DNA of 64,000 nucleotides from an uncultured Tateyamaria sp. (GCF_947503415.1 NZ_CANNDS010000001.1:1832501-1896500), one strand, 5' to 3'. Positions 24,142-33,411 are shown, counted from the first letter of the stretch. Numbers and translations: made by a program. The notes: generated by a model not told the origin, from the letters alone.

Positions 24142-25014
24142 ATGCGCAAGCTGGATGGCTTGGCCGAGTTTTGCGCTGTGGTCACTGAAGGCGGTTTCAC
24201 CCGGGCCAGCGAGACGCTCGGAGTATCGACCTCTTTCATCAGCAGGCGTGTCGCAGAACTGGAGGCGCGGTTGGGGGTGCGACTGTTGCATCGCACGACA
24301 CGCAGCGTGAACCTGACAGATATCGGTGCGCTTTATTATGAACGGGCCAATGTCATTCTTGACGACATCGCGACGTTGGAAACCGATCTTGCAGAACAGC
24401 AAAATCTGGTAAAGGGGCGGGTGAGGGTTGCGGCAGCAGGACTGTTTGGCGAAACTTGGGTGACTGAACAGCTGTCCGAATTTGCATCGCAGCATCCCCA
24501 AATCGAGGTTGAGCTGAACATCACCGAGCGTCTGGTCGATTTGATCCGCGAAGGGTTTGATCTGGCCGTGCGCTACGGCATGCCCGATGATCAAGACTTG
24601 GTCGTCCGCAAGATCGGCAAGCGTCGGATCAAGGTCTGCGCCTCTCCGTCATATTTAGAGCGTACTGGCCTGCCCGATACCCCACGTGACCTAAGCGCGC
24701 ATACGTGCCTTGCGGCACCGGGTCAAAGGTGGATGTTTCGCGAAGGCGGCGCTGCGTTCGAGGTGAAGGTGTCCGGGCGGTGGTCCAGCAACAACGCAGC
24801 CGCACTGGTCAAAGCGTGCAAGGCCGGTTTGGGCATTGTCAGACTGGGCGAAAACTACCTGAACGCTGACATCGACGCGGGCCATCTCGTTCGGCTGCTC
24901 GAAGACTTTGAAACCGACCCTCAGGACATAGTATTGGCCTATCCGTCAAGAGATCGACTGCCACATCGGGTCAGGGCGCTCGTCACGTTTCTCGTGGATG
25001 CAAGAAAAGAGTGA
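24142..25014 (+). CDS. LysR-family transcriptional regulator (CrgA/AaeR-type)
   Basis: The 290-residue protein has an N-terminal winged helix (FCAVVTEGGFTRASETLGVSTSFISRRVAELEARLGVRLLHRTTRSV) and a C-terminal effector-binding domain. It is divergent from the NTF2-like/DJ-1/DMT set, with a 24-bp dyad in the shared promoter region. It most likely controls that set and itself. The effector is unknown. Confidence 0.94.
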   Translation: MRKLDGLAEFCAVVTEGGFTRASETLGVSTSFISRRVAELEARLGVRLLHRTTRSVNLTDIGALYYERANVILDDIATLETDLAEQQNLVKGRVRVAAAGLFGETWVTEQLSEFASQHPQIEVELNITERLVDLIREGFDLAVRYGMPDDQDLVVRKIGKRRIKVCASPSYLERTGLPDTPRDLSAHTCLAAPGQRWMFREGGAAFEVKVSGRWSSNNAAALVKACKAGLGIVRLGENYLNADIDAGHLVRLLEDFETDPQDIVLAYPSRDRLPHRVRALVTFLVDARKE

Positions 25015-25191
25015 TCTGGCGTTCTGTTTGCTGAAATCTCGGCACATCTTGCAGTGCCGTGACTAACTGTCTTGTCCTTTAAGCCCATGGTTGCGGACGT
25101 TTGCCTCGACCTTGCCACAACAAATTGGTGCTAGGAATTCTTCCGACGGCATGTCTGATATACATGCAAACTTGGCGATGAACAGGTCAGT

Positions 25192-25512
25192 TCACTGCAG
25201 GTCGGGCAGTTGAATGCGGGTTCCTGCAATGGCTTCGGTCACCTGTACCTGACAACTCAGGCGGCTGCCCGGATTGCGATCAGACGCGGCAAAGTCCAAC
25301 ATGTCATCTTCATGCGTCTGCACTGCGGGCAAGAGGTCGAATACGGACGCATCGAAATAAACGTGGCATGTCGCGCACGCCGCCGAGCCATTGCATTCAG
25401 CGCTAATCCCCGGAACGCCCTGGCTTAGCGCGACCTGCATCACGGACAAGCCGAGTGTGGCATCGACCTGATGCTCGGTACCGTCTGCTTGAACGAAGGT
25501 AAGCTTTACCAT
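25192..25512 (-). CDS. Adrenodoxin-type [2Fe-2S] ferredoxin
   Basis: The start is taken at the ATG at 25512 behind GAGGACA. The 106-residue protein has the four cluster cysteines Cys40, Cys46, Cys49 and Cys87 (CNGSAACATC, then LSCQV), the spacing of vertebrate-type ferredoxins that serve P450s. It lies 10 bases after the P450 gene, so it is the likely electron donor. No ferredoxin reductase gene is nearby. Confidence 0.94.
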   Translation of the reverse strand: MVKLTFVQADGTEHQVDATLGLSVMQVALSQGVPGISAECNGSAACATCHVYFDASVFDLLPAVQTHEDDMLDFAASDRNPGSRLSCQVQVTEAIAGTRIQLPDLQ

Positions 25513-25522
25513 TGATCTGTCC

Positions 25523-26704
25523 TCAGGCATCCCACAGCACGGGCAGCGATGTTGGTCCACGAAAAACCCAACCCCTGACCTGTACCGTCTTTTGACTGTC
25601 CAGCCGCAGCCCCTTTAACCTTCGAAGAAGGCGTGGCACGGCAATTTCGCCCACCATCTGACGAGCCACCCACGTGCCCGCGCAGAAATGTGGCCCCGCT
25701 CCGAAGGCAAGGTGTTGTTGACGTGGGCGGTGAATGTCGAAGTCATTCGGGCGCGTAAAGCGCGACGGATCGCGGTTTGCAGCGCCGACACAGATGCCCA
25801 ATTGATCGCCTTCCTTCAGTGGCGTTTCACCAAGGGTCGTGTCGCATGTGACTCGCCGGGGGTACATACCGATGGGTGACACCCAGCGCACGGCTTCTTC
25901 GAAAACTGCGCTGTGCAGGGACGGGTCGGCGCGGACTGCTGCCAGTTGATCGGGATGGGACAGAAGCCCATGCAGGCTTGTCAAAATGGCATCACGCGGT
26001 TCGTTCAGGCCCCCTCCGATGATGACTTTCACATTGGCACGGATTTGGTTGATACCGTGCAGCGTCGGGGCATGTGCCATTGAGGATAAAATGGTCGGGT
26101 TTTTGGACTTGAGATGTCTGGGCAACGCCTTGTCGATGACGCGGTCAACAGCATCGGACGCATCCTTTGCCCGGTTTGCGATGTCTGGATCGGCGCCATA
26201 ATTGCCCACACCGTCCATCAGCGCTTGGGACCATCGCGCCAGATCCTGCCATCCGACACCGTCAAGCCCGAGCAGTTCGATCAAAGCGTGGGACGCCATG
26301 GGTGCCGCGAATGCGTCAAATAAATCGGCTTGTCCTTTGGCGGCGATGCCGTCCAGCAACTCATCGACGATCACACTGAAAATCGGGGCGAAGTGCTGTT
26401 TGACCACGCCCGGCCGAAACGAAGGTTCAATTGCTTTGCGCTCGATCTGGTGCGCTTCGTCGTCCTTTCGCATCAGCGAATGACCCATGACGGTGTTCAT
26501 CAGAGACTGTGGATTAGTCGATGCGAAGATGTGGTGGTTGCGCTCAATCTCCATGATGTCATCGAACCGGGTCACAAGGTTGAGACGGGCGCTGTCCACC
26601 CACACGGCCGAGGCCCGATCACGGACCCGGTCAAAGCACGGATACGGGTCGTCGGTCAGCATGGCAATGCTGATATCCGACACATGCGGAACGTCCTTGG
26701 GCAT
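25523..26704 (-). CDS. Cytochrome P450 monooxygenase
   Basis: The start is placed at the ATG at 26704 behind GGAGG; a longer frame begins at 26770. The 393-residue soluble P450 has the ExxR helix (FEEAVRW), the haem-binding HLAFGAGPHFCAGTW with the axial cysteine, and an I-helix region with KVIIGGGLNEPRD. In that last segment the usual acid-alcohol pair is not the standard AGxDT. The substrate is unknown. It forms a unit with the ferredoxin gene and is divergent from a LysR regulator. Confidence 0.95.
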   Translation of the reverse strand: MPKDVPHVSDISIAMLTDDPYPCFDRVRDRASAVWVDSARLNLVTRFDDIMEIERNHHIFASTNPQSLMNTVMGHSLMRKDDEAHQIERKAIEPSFRPGVVKQHFAPIFSVIVDELLDGIAAKGQADLFDAFAAPMASHALIELLGLDGVGWQDLARWSQALMDGVGNYGADPDIANRAKDASDAVDRVIDKALPRHLKSKNPTILSSMAHAPTLHGINQIRANVKVIIGGGLNEPRDAILTSLHGLLSHPDQLAAVRADPSLHSAVFEEAVRWVSPIGMYPRRVTCDTTLGETPLKEGDQLGICVGAANRDPSRFTRPNDFDIHRPRQQHLAFGAGPHFCAGTWVARQMVGEIAVPRLLRRLKGLRLDSQKTVQVRGWVFRGPTSLPVLWDA

Positions 26705-26783
26705 GGCGATCCTCCGGATGCGAGTGGTTGCAATGCACTGAACCAATTCGAACTTCCAAGCATCTGTCAATTTGATTGATTTG

Positions 26784-26802
26784 ATTTACGACATCAGTAA
26801 AT
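26784..26802. promoter_or_regulatory. Candidate LysR operator before the P450 gene
   Basis: ATTTAC (26784-26789) and GTAAAT (26797-26802) are inverted across 7 bases, within an AT-rich stretch carrying repeated TTTGATT. The site lies between the divergent P450 and LysR genes. Confidence 0.42.
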
Positions 26803-26835
26803 TTGATTGTATTGGATAAACAGGATGTTCGAACG

Positions 26836-27732
26836 ATGAGCCGATTGCTGAAAGTGGACTTTGCCGCGCTCAGGACTCTGCAATACGTGCATGATCTCAA
26901 ATCCTTTTCGCTGGCCTCGGAACGGCTTGGTCAGACCCAATCAAACGTCAGCTACACGATTGCAAAACTGCGCGACTGCTTTGGGGACCCTCTGTTTGTG
27001 CGCGAAGGCAACGCATCCATCCCGACGGATCGATGCCGGGCGATTGTGCAGCACGCCGCTGGGTTGCTTGAAGAGTTTCAGGGGGTCGCCACAAGTCGGG
27101 CCTTTTCGCCGGACACGGCGGAAGGTCTGGTGACCATTTCCTGCAATCACTACGAGCGCATGATTGTACTGCCCAAGCTCATCAACACATGCCGGGCCCA
27201 AGCCCCCAACGTGCGCCTGCGCGTCATGAATTCATTTGGGCGGGGTGAAGAGCAGCTAAAGCGCGGGGAATGCGATCTGTTGATGGGGCCAGTGAATTTT
27301 CTCGGGGAACACGTCTTCAAGCGGCGGTTACTTGAGGATTACTATGTTTGCGTGATGGACCCGGACAACCCGTTGGCGCAGGGCGATTTGACCGCCCAAG
27401 GCCTGCGGACTGCAAAGTTCCTGACGGTCAGCTTCGCCGGACACTGGCAACCGCTGTACTTCGCCAATCTGGAAACGCACGGCATCACGGTCGAGCCGGT
27501 TGTGGAGCTGGCTGAGTACGGTGATATGCGCGGGTACATCGCAGGGACGGACCTTGTGGCGATCCTGCCAAACCGGATCGCCCGGCCCATGTCATCGGAT
27601 TTGGTGCAACGCCCTCTGCCAAGCGCTGTGCCGCTGGCATTGGATATCTTCTGGACGACACGCACACATCAGGCCCCCCTGCACAAGTGGATTCGGGAAG
27701 TGGCCTGCGCAGCGGTGAAGGCGTCTGGCTAA
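26836..27732 (+). CDS. LysR-family transcriptional regulator (NodD/SyrM-like)
   Basis: The start is set at the ATG at 26836 behind AGGATG. The 298-residue protein has a winged helix (LRTLQYVHDLKSFSLASERLGQTQSNVSYTIAKLRDCFGDPLFVREG) and an effector domain. It is divergent from the P450-ferredoxin pair and probably controls them in response to the P450 substrate. The 'Q-S-N-V-S' recognition helix resembles the NodD/LinR group. Confidence 0.93.
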   Translation: MSRLLKVDFAALRTLQYVHDLKSFSLASERLGQTQSNVSYTIAKLRDCFGDPLFVREGNASIPTDRCRAIVQHAAGLLEEFQGVATSRAFSPDTAEGLVTISCNHYERMIVLPKLINTCRAQAPNVRLRVMNSFGRGEEQLKRGECDLLMGPVNFLGEHVFKRRLLEDYYVCVMDPDNPLAQGDLTAQGLRTAKFLTVSFAGHWQPLYFANLETHGITVEPVVELAEYGDMRGYIAGTDLVAILPNRIARPMSSDLVQRPLPSAVPLALDIFWTTRTHQAPLHKWIREVACAAVKASG

Positions 27733-27804
27733 GGTCTCCGAATTCGACTCGAATCCGATCTTCTGTTTAGAGTGCTGTGTCCGACGTGAAAAACTGGTCC
27801 CTCG

Positions 27805-28470
27805 ATGTCTCCAGCGACGACCGCGATCTATCCCGATGGCAAATTGTTCACGCTGATGGAGCGTGCAATGGCGTTGTCTGCGATGGACAATGCCGGGCTC
27901 TATGTGATTGGCGAGGATGGCACATTCTGCGATGGGGACATCGCGGGTCTGCCGCGCAAGTTCAAGGACGCCTATGAGCTGACCGGGTTGCGGATTGACC
28001 CGGTGGTCGCCTCGGTCAAGGAACGCGGCATTCCAGTCTCCACGCTGACGCTGTTGGGGCCACGGTGGTACAACAGCCAGCTCTACAATCAGGTTTCCCA
28101 ACATTTCGAGATCGAGGGCTTTGCGACGCTGCCGATCTTTGACGCCTCCAGAATGCGGGCACTTCTATTTTTTGGCGCTGCGCAGTCTGCCAATGTCAAA
28201 CGCATCGGTCACGAGGGGATGCTGGAATTGTCTGCAGTTGCGATGAAGATCGCGTCGGAGTTTCTGGCGCTTCCGGTCCAACGTTCCAACCTCACGAACC
28301 GGCAAGCAGAGGTGGCCGCGCTTGCTGCTGACGGTCTGTCGAACCGGCAGATCGCTCAGCAGATCGGCACCGGAGAGGCCGCCGTGCGCAAGCATCTGAA
28401 AGCACTGAACAGGACATTCGGAACGACCAACCGAACCGCCATGGCAAGCGCCTTTCGCCGCCGCTGCTAG
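27805..28470 (+). CDS. LuxR-type transcriptional regulator
   Basis: The 221-residue protein has an N-terminal GAF-like sensor region (about 1-150) and a C-terminal LuxR helix-turn-helix: LTNRQAEVAALAADGLSNRQIAQQIGTGEAAVRKHLKAL. There is no receiver domain. It lies 78 bases before the nitrilase gene on the same strand and is the natural candidate to control it. The ligand is unknown. Confidence 0.88.
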   Translation: MSPATTAIYPDGKLFTLMERAMALSAMDNAGLYVIGEDGTFCDGDIAGLPRKFKDAYELTGLRIDPVVASVKERGIPVSTLTLLGPRWYNSQLYNQVSQHFEIEGFATLPIFDASRMRALLFFGAAQSANVKRIGHEGMLELSAVAMKIASEFLALPVQRSNLTNRQAEVAALAADGLSNRQIAQQIGTGEAAVRKHLKALNRTFGTTNRTAMASAFRRRC

Positions 28471-28494
28471 GGTACCCGTTCGGGGACTTCCAAG

Positions 28495-28520
28495 GGCAAA
28501 TCTTTTGCCATCTAATTTTT
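28495..28520 (+). terminator. Weak stem-loop between the LuxR and nitrilase genes
   Basis: GGCAAA (28495-28500) pairs with TTTGCC (28504-28509) across TCT, with a T-rich tract up to 28520. The stem is short. It may be a weak terminator or attenuator that separates the regulator from the nitrilase operon. Confidence 0.3.
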
Positions 28521-28548
28521 CCTGATCATGAATTCAGGGAGTATTCAG

Positions 28549-29538
28549 ATGACCAAAGTCGCCGCAGTACAGGCCGCCCCCGTTTGGCTTGATGCCAAGG
28601 GAACGCTGGACAAGACCATCGCGCTTATCGAAGAGGCCGGGAAGAAGGACGTCCAGCTTCTGGCCTTTGGCGAGGTCTGGTTGCCGGGATATCCGTTCTC
28701 CATATGGCTGGTGCCGCCCATGGCGTCGATGGAGGTGGTCATGCGGCACCGGATGAACGCCATCGCCGCGGACGGCCCCGAGATGAAGGCCATCGGAGAG
28801 GCCGCCAAAAAGGCAGGCACCTATGTGATGCTGGGCTATGCCGAGCGCGACAAGGCGTCGATCTATTGCAGCCAGGCGCTTCTGGATGACCGGGGCGAAC
28901 GGGTCATGAACCGCCGCAAGCTGAAGCCCACACACATGGAGCGGACGGTCTGGGGCGAAGGGCCTGCCACCGATCTCAAGGTCACGGAAACACCATTCGG
29001 TACCGTAGGTGGCCTGTGCTGCTGGGAGAACATCCAACCCATCAACCGGCAGGGCATGTACCAGCTTGGCGAACAGATCCACGTGGCGGGATGGCCCTGT
29101 TTCGGCATGTTCAAGGACATCCGCGAAGCCTATGCGCTGTCGGCGGAGGCGAACCTGAACGAGTCGCGCAGCTATGCCTTTGAGGGTGGCTGTTTCGTGC
29201 TGACCCCCGGCAGCATCATCACCGAAGACATGATCGACGACATCACCATGGGCAACGAGGCCGCCCGCCCGATGGTGTCCACGGGCGGCGGCGCGGCGGC
29301 CGTGTTTGGCCCCGACGGATACCGCTTGACCGACCCGATTGACGAACACACCGACGGGCTTGCCATTGCCGATATTGATCTGGGCATGATTGAAGGGGCC
29401 AAGGTGTTTGCGGACCCTGCGGGCCACTACAACCGCCCCGACGTGGCCGGTATCGTTCTGGGCCGCTCGTCCGGGCCAGCAGCGGCGCCGCCTGAACAAG
29501 AGCAGACCGCCCAAGGCGAGCCAGAGGCGCTGGCATGA
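28549..29538 (+). CDS. Nitrilase (carbon-nitrogen hydrolase)
   Basis: The start is set at the ATG at 28549 behind GGGAG. The 329-residue enzyme has the Glu-Lys-Cys triad in family context: FGEVWLPGYP (Glu42), RRKLKPTHMER (Lys126) and GGLCCWENIQP (Cys158). The CWEN form is typical of true nitrilases (nitrile to carboxylate plus ammonia), not amidases. The C-terminal tail is rich in Pro/Ala/Glu. It overlaps the next gene by 4 bases. Confidence 0.95.
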   Translation: MTKVAAVQAAPVWLDAKGTLDKTIALIEEAGKKDVQLLAFGEVWLPGYPFSIWLVPPMASMEVVMRHRMNAIAADGPEMKAIGEAAKKAGTYVMLGYAERDKASIYCSQALLDDRGERVMNRRKLKPTHMERTVWGEGPATDLKVTETPFGTVGGLCCWENIQPINRQGMYQLGEQIHVAGWPCFGMFKDIREAYALSAEANLNESRSYAFEGGCFVLTPGSIITEDMIDDITMGNEAARPMVSTGGGAAAVFGPDGYRLTDPIDEHTDGLAIADIDLGMIEGAKVFADPAGHYNRPDVAGIVLGRSSGPAAAPPEQEQTAQGEPEALA

Positions 29539-30197
29539 CCCCCGACACGTTTTACACATCCGCACAGCGCAAGCTGCAACGCGCGCATGACCGCGAGGCG
29601 CTGGCGGATGCCGTGTTCCACTCGATCGTGGCCGATCAGATTGACGCGCCGAACAAGGCCTTTATCGAGAGCCGGGATTTCTTTTTCCTGTCGACGGTTG
29701 CTGCCGATGGCATGCCCACCGTATCCCACAAGGGCGGTGCGCCGGGGGTGGTACAGGTTGTGGATCCGACCACGCTGGTCTTTCCCAACTATGACGGCAA
29801 CGGCATGTTTCGGTCCATGGGCAACGCCATGGAAACGGGCAAGGTTGGCCTGTTGTTCATCGACTTCGAAACCCCGAACCGTGTGCGCATCGAAGGCCAT
29901 GCGCAGATCGAGACGGATGCGCCTGAACTGTCCGATTATCCGGGGGCCAACATGCTGATGCGGGTGGCCGTCAGCGCCTTTTTCCTGAATTGCGCGCGTT
30001 ATGTGCACAAACATGTGCGGCAGGAAAACAGCCCCTACGTTCCGGACAAGACCGGTGCGCAGCCGCATCCCAGCTGGAAGCGCATTGATGCCGTTCAGGA
30101 CACGTTGACCGACGAGGAACGCAATGCGACCGACGCGGTAGGCGGACCCATTTCCCCCGACGATTATGTGGAGAAGCTGTCGGCGGGCCAATCCTGA
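29535..30197 (+). CDS. Pyridoxamine 5'-phosphate oxidase-family flavoprotein
   Basis: The 220-residue protein has a split-barrel FMN-binding fold: SRDFFFLSTVAADGMPTVSHKGGAPGVVQVV and GNGMFRSMGNAMETGKVGLLFIDFETPNRVRIEGHA. These are hallmarks of the MSMEG/PNPOx-like subfamily. Coupling to the nitrilase by a 4-base overlap suggests a joint role, but no such pathway is known to me. Its TGA stop abuts the stop of the convergent glucosidase. Confidence 0.9.
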   Translation: MTPDTFYTSAQRKLQRAHDREALADAVFHSIVADQIDAPNKAFIESRDFFFLSTVAADGMPTVSHKGGAPGVVQVVDPTTLVFPNYDGNGMFRSMGNAMETGKVGLLFIDFETPNRVRIEGHAQIETDAPELSDYPGANMLMRVAVSAFFLNCARYVHKHVRQENSPYVPDKTGAQPHPSWKRIDAVQDTLTDEERNATDAVGGPISPDDYVEKLSAGQS

Positions 30198-31844
30198 TCA
30201 GGTGCGTTCGCACAGCACGCAGGCCTCATACGGCGCAAAGGTCAGGGTGTCGGATACGTCCATGGGCGTCGGCATGTTTGTGAGCAGGGTTTTGGCGGCT
30301 GTCGTCACCCCTTTGGGCCTTTTGAGCGTCACCTCTGCGGCGCTGAAATTCGCCAGAACATACAGGCACGTGCCGTTCAGGCGGCGCGTGTAGGCGAACA
30401 TCTGCGGGTGGGACGCCTCAAGCAGTGCGAACGCGCCCTCTCGCAGGGTGATGTTGCTTTTTCTCAGTGATATCAAGGACTTGTAGAACGCGAAGATGCC
30501 GTCGAAGTCGCGCCTGTCGTCGGCCACATTGATGTCCACGTAGTTCGGGTTCACATCGATCCATGGCGTGCCGCAGGTAAAGCCTGCCTGTGCCGTGGTG
30601 TTCCATTGCATCGGCGTGCGGGCGTTGTCGCGACCATTGGTGTTGGCCCCGGCGATGAAGTCGGCGTCGGACACGCCCGCCGCACTTTGGTCGCGGTACT
30701 GGCCCAGCGTTTCGATGTCGCGGAACTGTTCGATCCGCCCGTAGGCGACATTGGTCATCCCGATTTCTTCGCCCTGAAACAGGAAAGGCGTGCCTTTCAT
30801 CAGGTAGGTGACAAGTGCCAGCATCTTGGCCGAGCGTTTACGGTAGCGCCCTTCGTCCCCGTATTGGGAAACGGGCCGTGGCAGGTCGTGGTTGGAAAGG
30901 AAAAGCGCATTCCAGCCATCATCGGCCAGCGCGTCCTGCCAGTCCGCCAGAATGCGTTTGTGGGTCACAAGGTCAAAATGACTTGGGCCAAACCTGCCCT
31001 TTTCCGGATCCCACGCGGCGTGGATGTGATTGAACTGGTGCATCATGTTCAGCTCTGCCCGGTCGCGTCCGCAATAGTCCAGCGCAGTGCGCGCGGTGAC
31101 CGCACCGGATTCCCCCACAGTCATGATGTCCCGCCCAGCCAGCGCCTTGCGGTGCATTTCCTGAATAAACCGGTGCATGTCGGGGCCTTCATAATAGTGC
31201 CGCGCGTCGACATCCTTGCCGATCAATTCGATCACATCCATGCGAAACCCGCCGATGCCGCGATCCAGCCACCAGTTCATCATCTGGTAGATCTTTTGCC
31301 GCAGGGCCGGGTTTTGCCAGTTCAGATCGGGTTGCTGGGGGCCGAAGAATCCGAAGTAGTATTTGCCCACGGACTCGACCCAGATCCATGCCGGTCCGCC
31401 AAAGCATGAGCGTTGGTCATCTGGCGGGCCGCCGTCCGGTCCGGCCTCTCGCCAGTAGAAGTAGTCGTGTTCGTCGCACTGGCTGGAGGCGCAGGCGGCC
31501 TGAAACCACGGGTGCTCGGAGGAGCAATGGTTGACCACGAGGTCCATCACGATCCGGATGCCGCGCGCGCGCGCCTGGGCGACCATGTCGTCGAAATCGG
31601 CCAGTGTCCCGAATTCGGGCGCGATGTCGCAATAGTCAGAGATGTCATAGCCGTTGTCGCGCATGGGTGAGCGATATACGGGCGACAACCAGACAAATCC
31701 GATGCCAAGGTCGCGCAGGTGGTCCAGCCGGGAGGTGATGCCCGGAATGTCACCGATGCCGTCGCCGTTGCTGTCACAGAAGCTGCGGGGATAGATTTGG
31801 TATCCGGTCGCGGTTTTCCACCACGGTGCATCCGAGTGTGTCAT
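30198..31844 (-). CDS. GH13 alpha-glucosidase (AglA-like)
   Basis: The 548-residue cytoplasmic enzyme has all four GH13 regions: DLVVNH (101-106), GFRMDVIE (199-206, nucleophile Asp203), the acid/base Glu245 in MTVGESG, and LSNHD (Asp320). Its length and the QIYPRSF start fit oligo-1,6-glucosidase/alpha-glucosidases that hydrolyse maltose, sucrose or trehalose-type glucosides. It follows an AglE-like binding-protein gene on the same strand. The AglF, AglG and AglK genes that normally lie with these two are missing. Confidence 0.95.
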   Translation of the reverse strand: MTHSDAPWWKTATGYQIYPRSFCDSNGDGIGDIPGITSRLDHLRDLGIGFVWLSPVYRSPMRDNGYDISDYCDIAPEFGTLADFDDMVAQARARGIRIVMDLVVNHCSSEHPWFQAACASSQCDEHDYFYWREAGPDGGPPDDQRSCFGGPAWIWVESVGKYYFGFFGPQQPDLNWQNPALRQKIYQMMNWWLDRGIGGFRMDVIELIGKDVDARHYYEGPDMHRFIQEMHRKALAGRDIMTVGESGAVTARTALDYCGRDRAELNMMHQFNHIHAAWDPEKGRFGPSHFDLVTHKRILADWQDALADDGWNALFLSNHDLPRPVSQYGDEGRYRKRSAKMLALVTYLMKGTPFLFQGEEIGMTNVAYGRIEQFRDIETLGQYRDQSAAGVSDADFIAGANTNGRDNARTPMQWNTTAQAGFTCGTPWIDVNPNYVDINVADDRRDFDGIFAFYKSLISLRKSNITLREGAFALLEASHPQMFAYTRRLNGTCLYVLANFSAAEVTLKRPKGVTTAAKTLLTNMPTPMDVSDTLTFAPYEACVLCERT

Positions 31845-31874
31845 GGCGTGCTCAAATTTTCAGGAGTGTTGGGT

Positions 31875-31902
31875 GCACCCTGACCGACCAGAGCCAGGGT
31901 GC
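31875..31902 (-). promoter_or_regulatory. Intercistronic stem-loop after the alpha-glucoside binding-protein gene
   Basis: GCACCCTG (31875-31882) and CAGGGTGC (31895-31902) pair perfectly across 12 bases, between the binding-protein stop and the glucosidase start. There is no uridine run. It is one of four such hairpins after binding-protein genes in the window. Confidence 0.6.
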
Positions 31903-31940
31903 GGTTGGCTTTCGGGCAAAGGCGCCCAAAAACCGGGAGG

Positions 31941-33287
31941 TTACTTCAATGCGTCCCAGCTTTTTTGGATTTCCGCCGCAACATCTTGCGCAGATTGACC
32001 ACCGGCATAATCCACCATGCCGGTCCAGAACGTGCCTGCGCCAACCCCGCCGGGCATCAGGTCAGAGCCGTCAAACCGGAAGGTTGTGGCGTTTCGCAAA
32101 ATCTCTCCCTGACCGCGCAGCGTGTCGTTGTGGTAGAGGTCTGGATTGACGCCCAGATGTGGGGTCAGGAAGGCTTGCGTCTCGATCGACATCCAAATCT
32201 CGTGCGCGATCGGTGTCTTCAGGAATTCGATGAACCCACGCGCCGCCTCGCTGTCGTCTGTGATCGACACCAACACGCCCGCACCCAGAACAGGCTTGCC
32301 CAGATCCAATGCGTCATAGGCGGGGAAGTAGAAAAAGTCCGCATCCTCACCTACAACCACATCCTCGGGGAAGAACGCCGGAATGAACGAGGCCTGCCGG
32401 TGCATGTAACATTGCGGTGGGCTTGCAAACATTCCATCCGGGCTGTCGCGGAAGTCGGTCGATGCGACCGCGGCCGCCCCGCCAGCGACATAGTCGTCGT
32501 TCAACGCGAAATCACCGAATTCTTCGATGGCGGCGACGATGCGAGGATCATCAAAGGGGATCTCGTTTGTGGTCCACTGGTCGTAAACATCTGGCGGTTG
32601 CGTGCGCAACAGCAGGTCTTCGACCCAATCCGTTGCAGGCCAACCGGTAGCGCCCCCAGATCCCACGCCGATGCACCATGGCGTACCACCATCGGCGACA
32701 ATCTGGTCGGTCAGAGCCTTGAGATCTTCCATGGACTCCGGAATGTCATAGCCCGCGTCTTCGAAGTTTTCCGGCACGTACCACACCAACGACTTCACAT
32801 TGACGCTATAGGCAAAGTGGTAAAACCCCTCGAGGCCAGCACACGATCCCAGCGCGACCCAGGATGGACCGGCGGCATAATTCTCTGCCATCCAGTTCGC
32901 CGTTTCCTCACCAAGCGATGTCAGGTATCCGCGCGAGGCGAGGTCGCAGGCAAGGCCCGGCTGCGGGAATACGGCGAGGTTGGGCGGAGACCCGGCGGCG
33001 GTGTCGATCAGGATCTGTTGTTCAAAGCTATCCGATCCGGCTTGAGTGACCTTTGCCCCGGTTGCCTCAGCAAAATAGGCAAGGACCGCCTCTGCCGCGA
33101 CCGCATCGGGGCCAAGCCATGGCGACGCCATTGTCAGGGTTTGGCCGGTATAGTCATGCTTTGCCGCAAATTCCTCGTAACTCTGCCAATTGAACAGACC
33201 TTCGCCCGGCGTGACGATCAGATGTCCGTCAGCCATCGCCCCGGTTGCCGCCAGAGCAATCGCAGCTGTTGAAATGTGTTTCATCAT
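31941..33287 (-). CDS. Sugar ABC transporter substrate-binding protein (AglE-like)
   Basis: The start is placed at the ATG pair at 33287/33284 behind GGGAGGA; the open frame extends upstream without support. The 448-residue protein has a signal peptide ending in GAMA. It is a cluster-D binding protein: NWQSYEEFAAKHDYTGQTLTMASPW, then YHFAYSVNVKSLVWYVPENF. In related bacteria it feeds alpha-glucosides to AglFGK, which are absent here. It may use permeases encoded elsewhere. A LysR gene is divergent. Confidence 0.9.
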   Translation of the reverse strand: MMKHISTAAIALAATGAMADGHLIVTPGEGLFNWQSYEEFAAKHDYTGQTLTMASPWLGPDAVAAEAVLAYFAEATGAKVTQAGSDSFEQQILIDTAAGSPPNLAVFPQPGLACDLASRGYLTSLGEETANWMAENYAAGPSWVALGSCAGLEGFYHFAYSVNVKSLVWYVPENFEDAGYDIPESMEDLKALTDQIVADGGTPWCIGVGSGGATGWPATDWVEDLLLRTQPPDVYDQWTTNEIPFDDPRIVAAIEEFGDFALNDDYVAGGAAAVASTDFRDSPDGMFASPPQCYMHRQASFIPAFFPEDVVVGEDADFFYFPAYDALDLGKPVLGAGVLVSITDDSEAARGFIEFLKTPIAHEIWMSIETQAFLTPHLGVNPDLYHNDTLRGQGEILRNATTFRFDGSDLMPGGVGAGTFWTGMVDYAGGQSAQDVAAEIQKSWDALK

Positions 33288-33411
33288 TCTCAAACGTTCC
33301 TCCCTTTTATAGACGCCGCCACCTGGCGATACGCGGTTGCGGCAAAGGCTAGTGTTGACCGCAGAATTAGGGAAATATGATTTCAGGCGACTAAAATAGA
33401 TTTTTCCTATA

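Noticed and set aside
25015..25191. Short inverted repeats between LysR and ferredoxin genes
   Set aside because: The arms are only 5-6 bp without a uridine run; not better than chance.
31899..33272. A 457-codon plus-strand frame
   Set aside because: It is antisense to the AglE-like binding protein, with no motifs or ribosome binding site.
33288..33411. A LysR box before the AglE-like gene
   Set aside because: The only symmetry (AGGGAAAT against ATTTTTCCT) is imperfect and has an insertion. It is too weak to list as a site.
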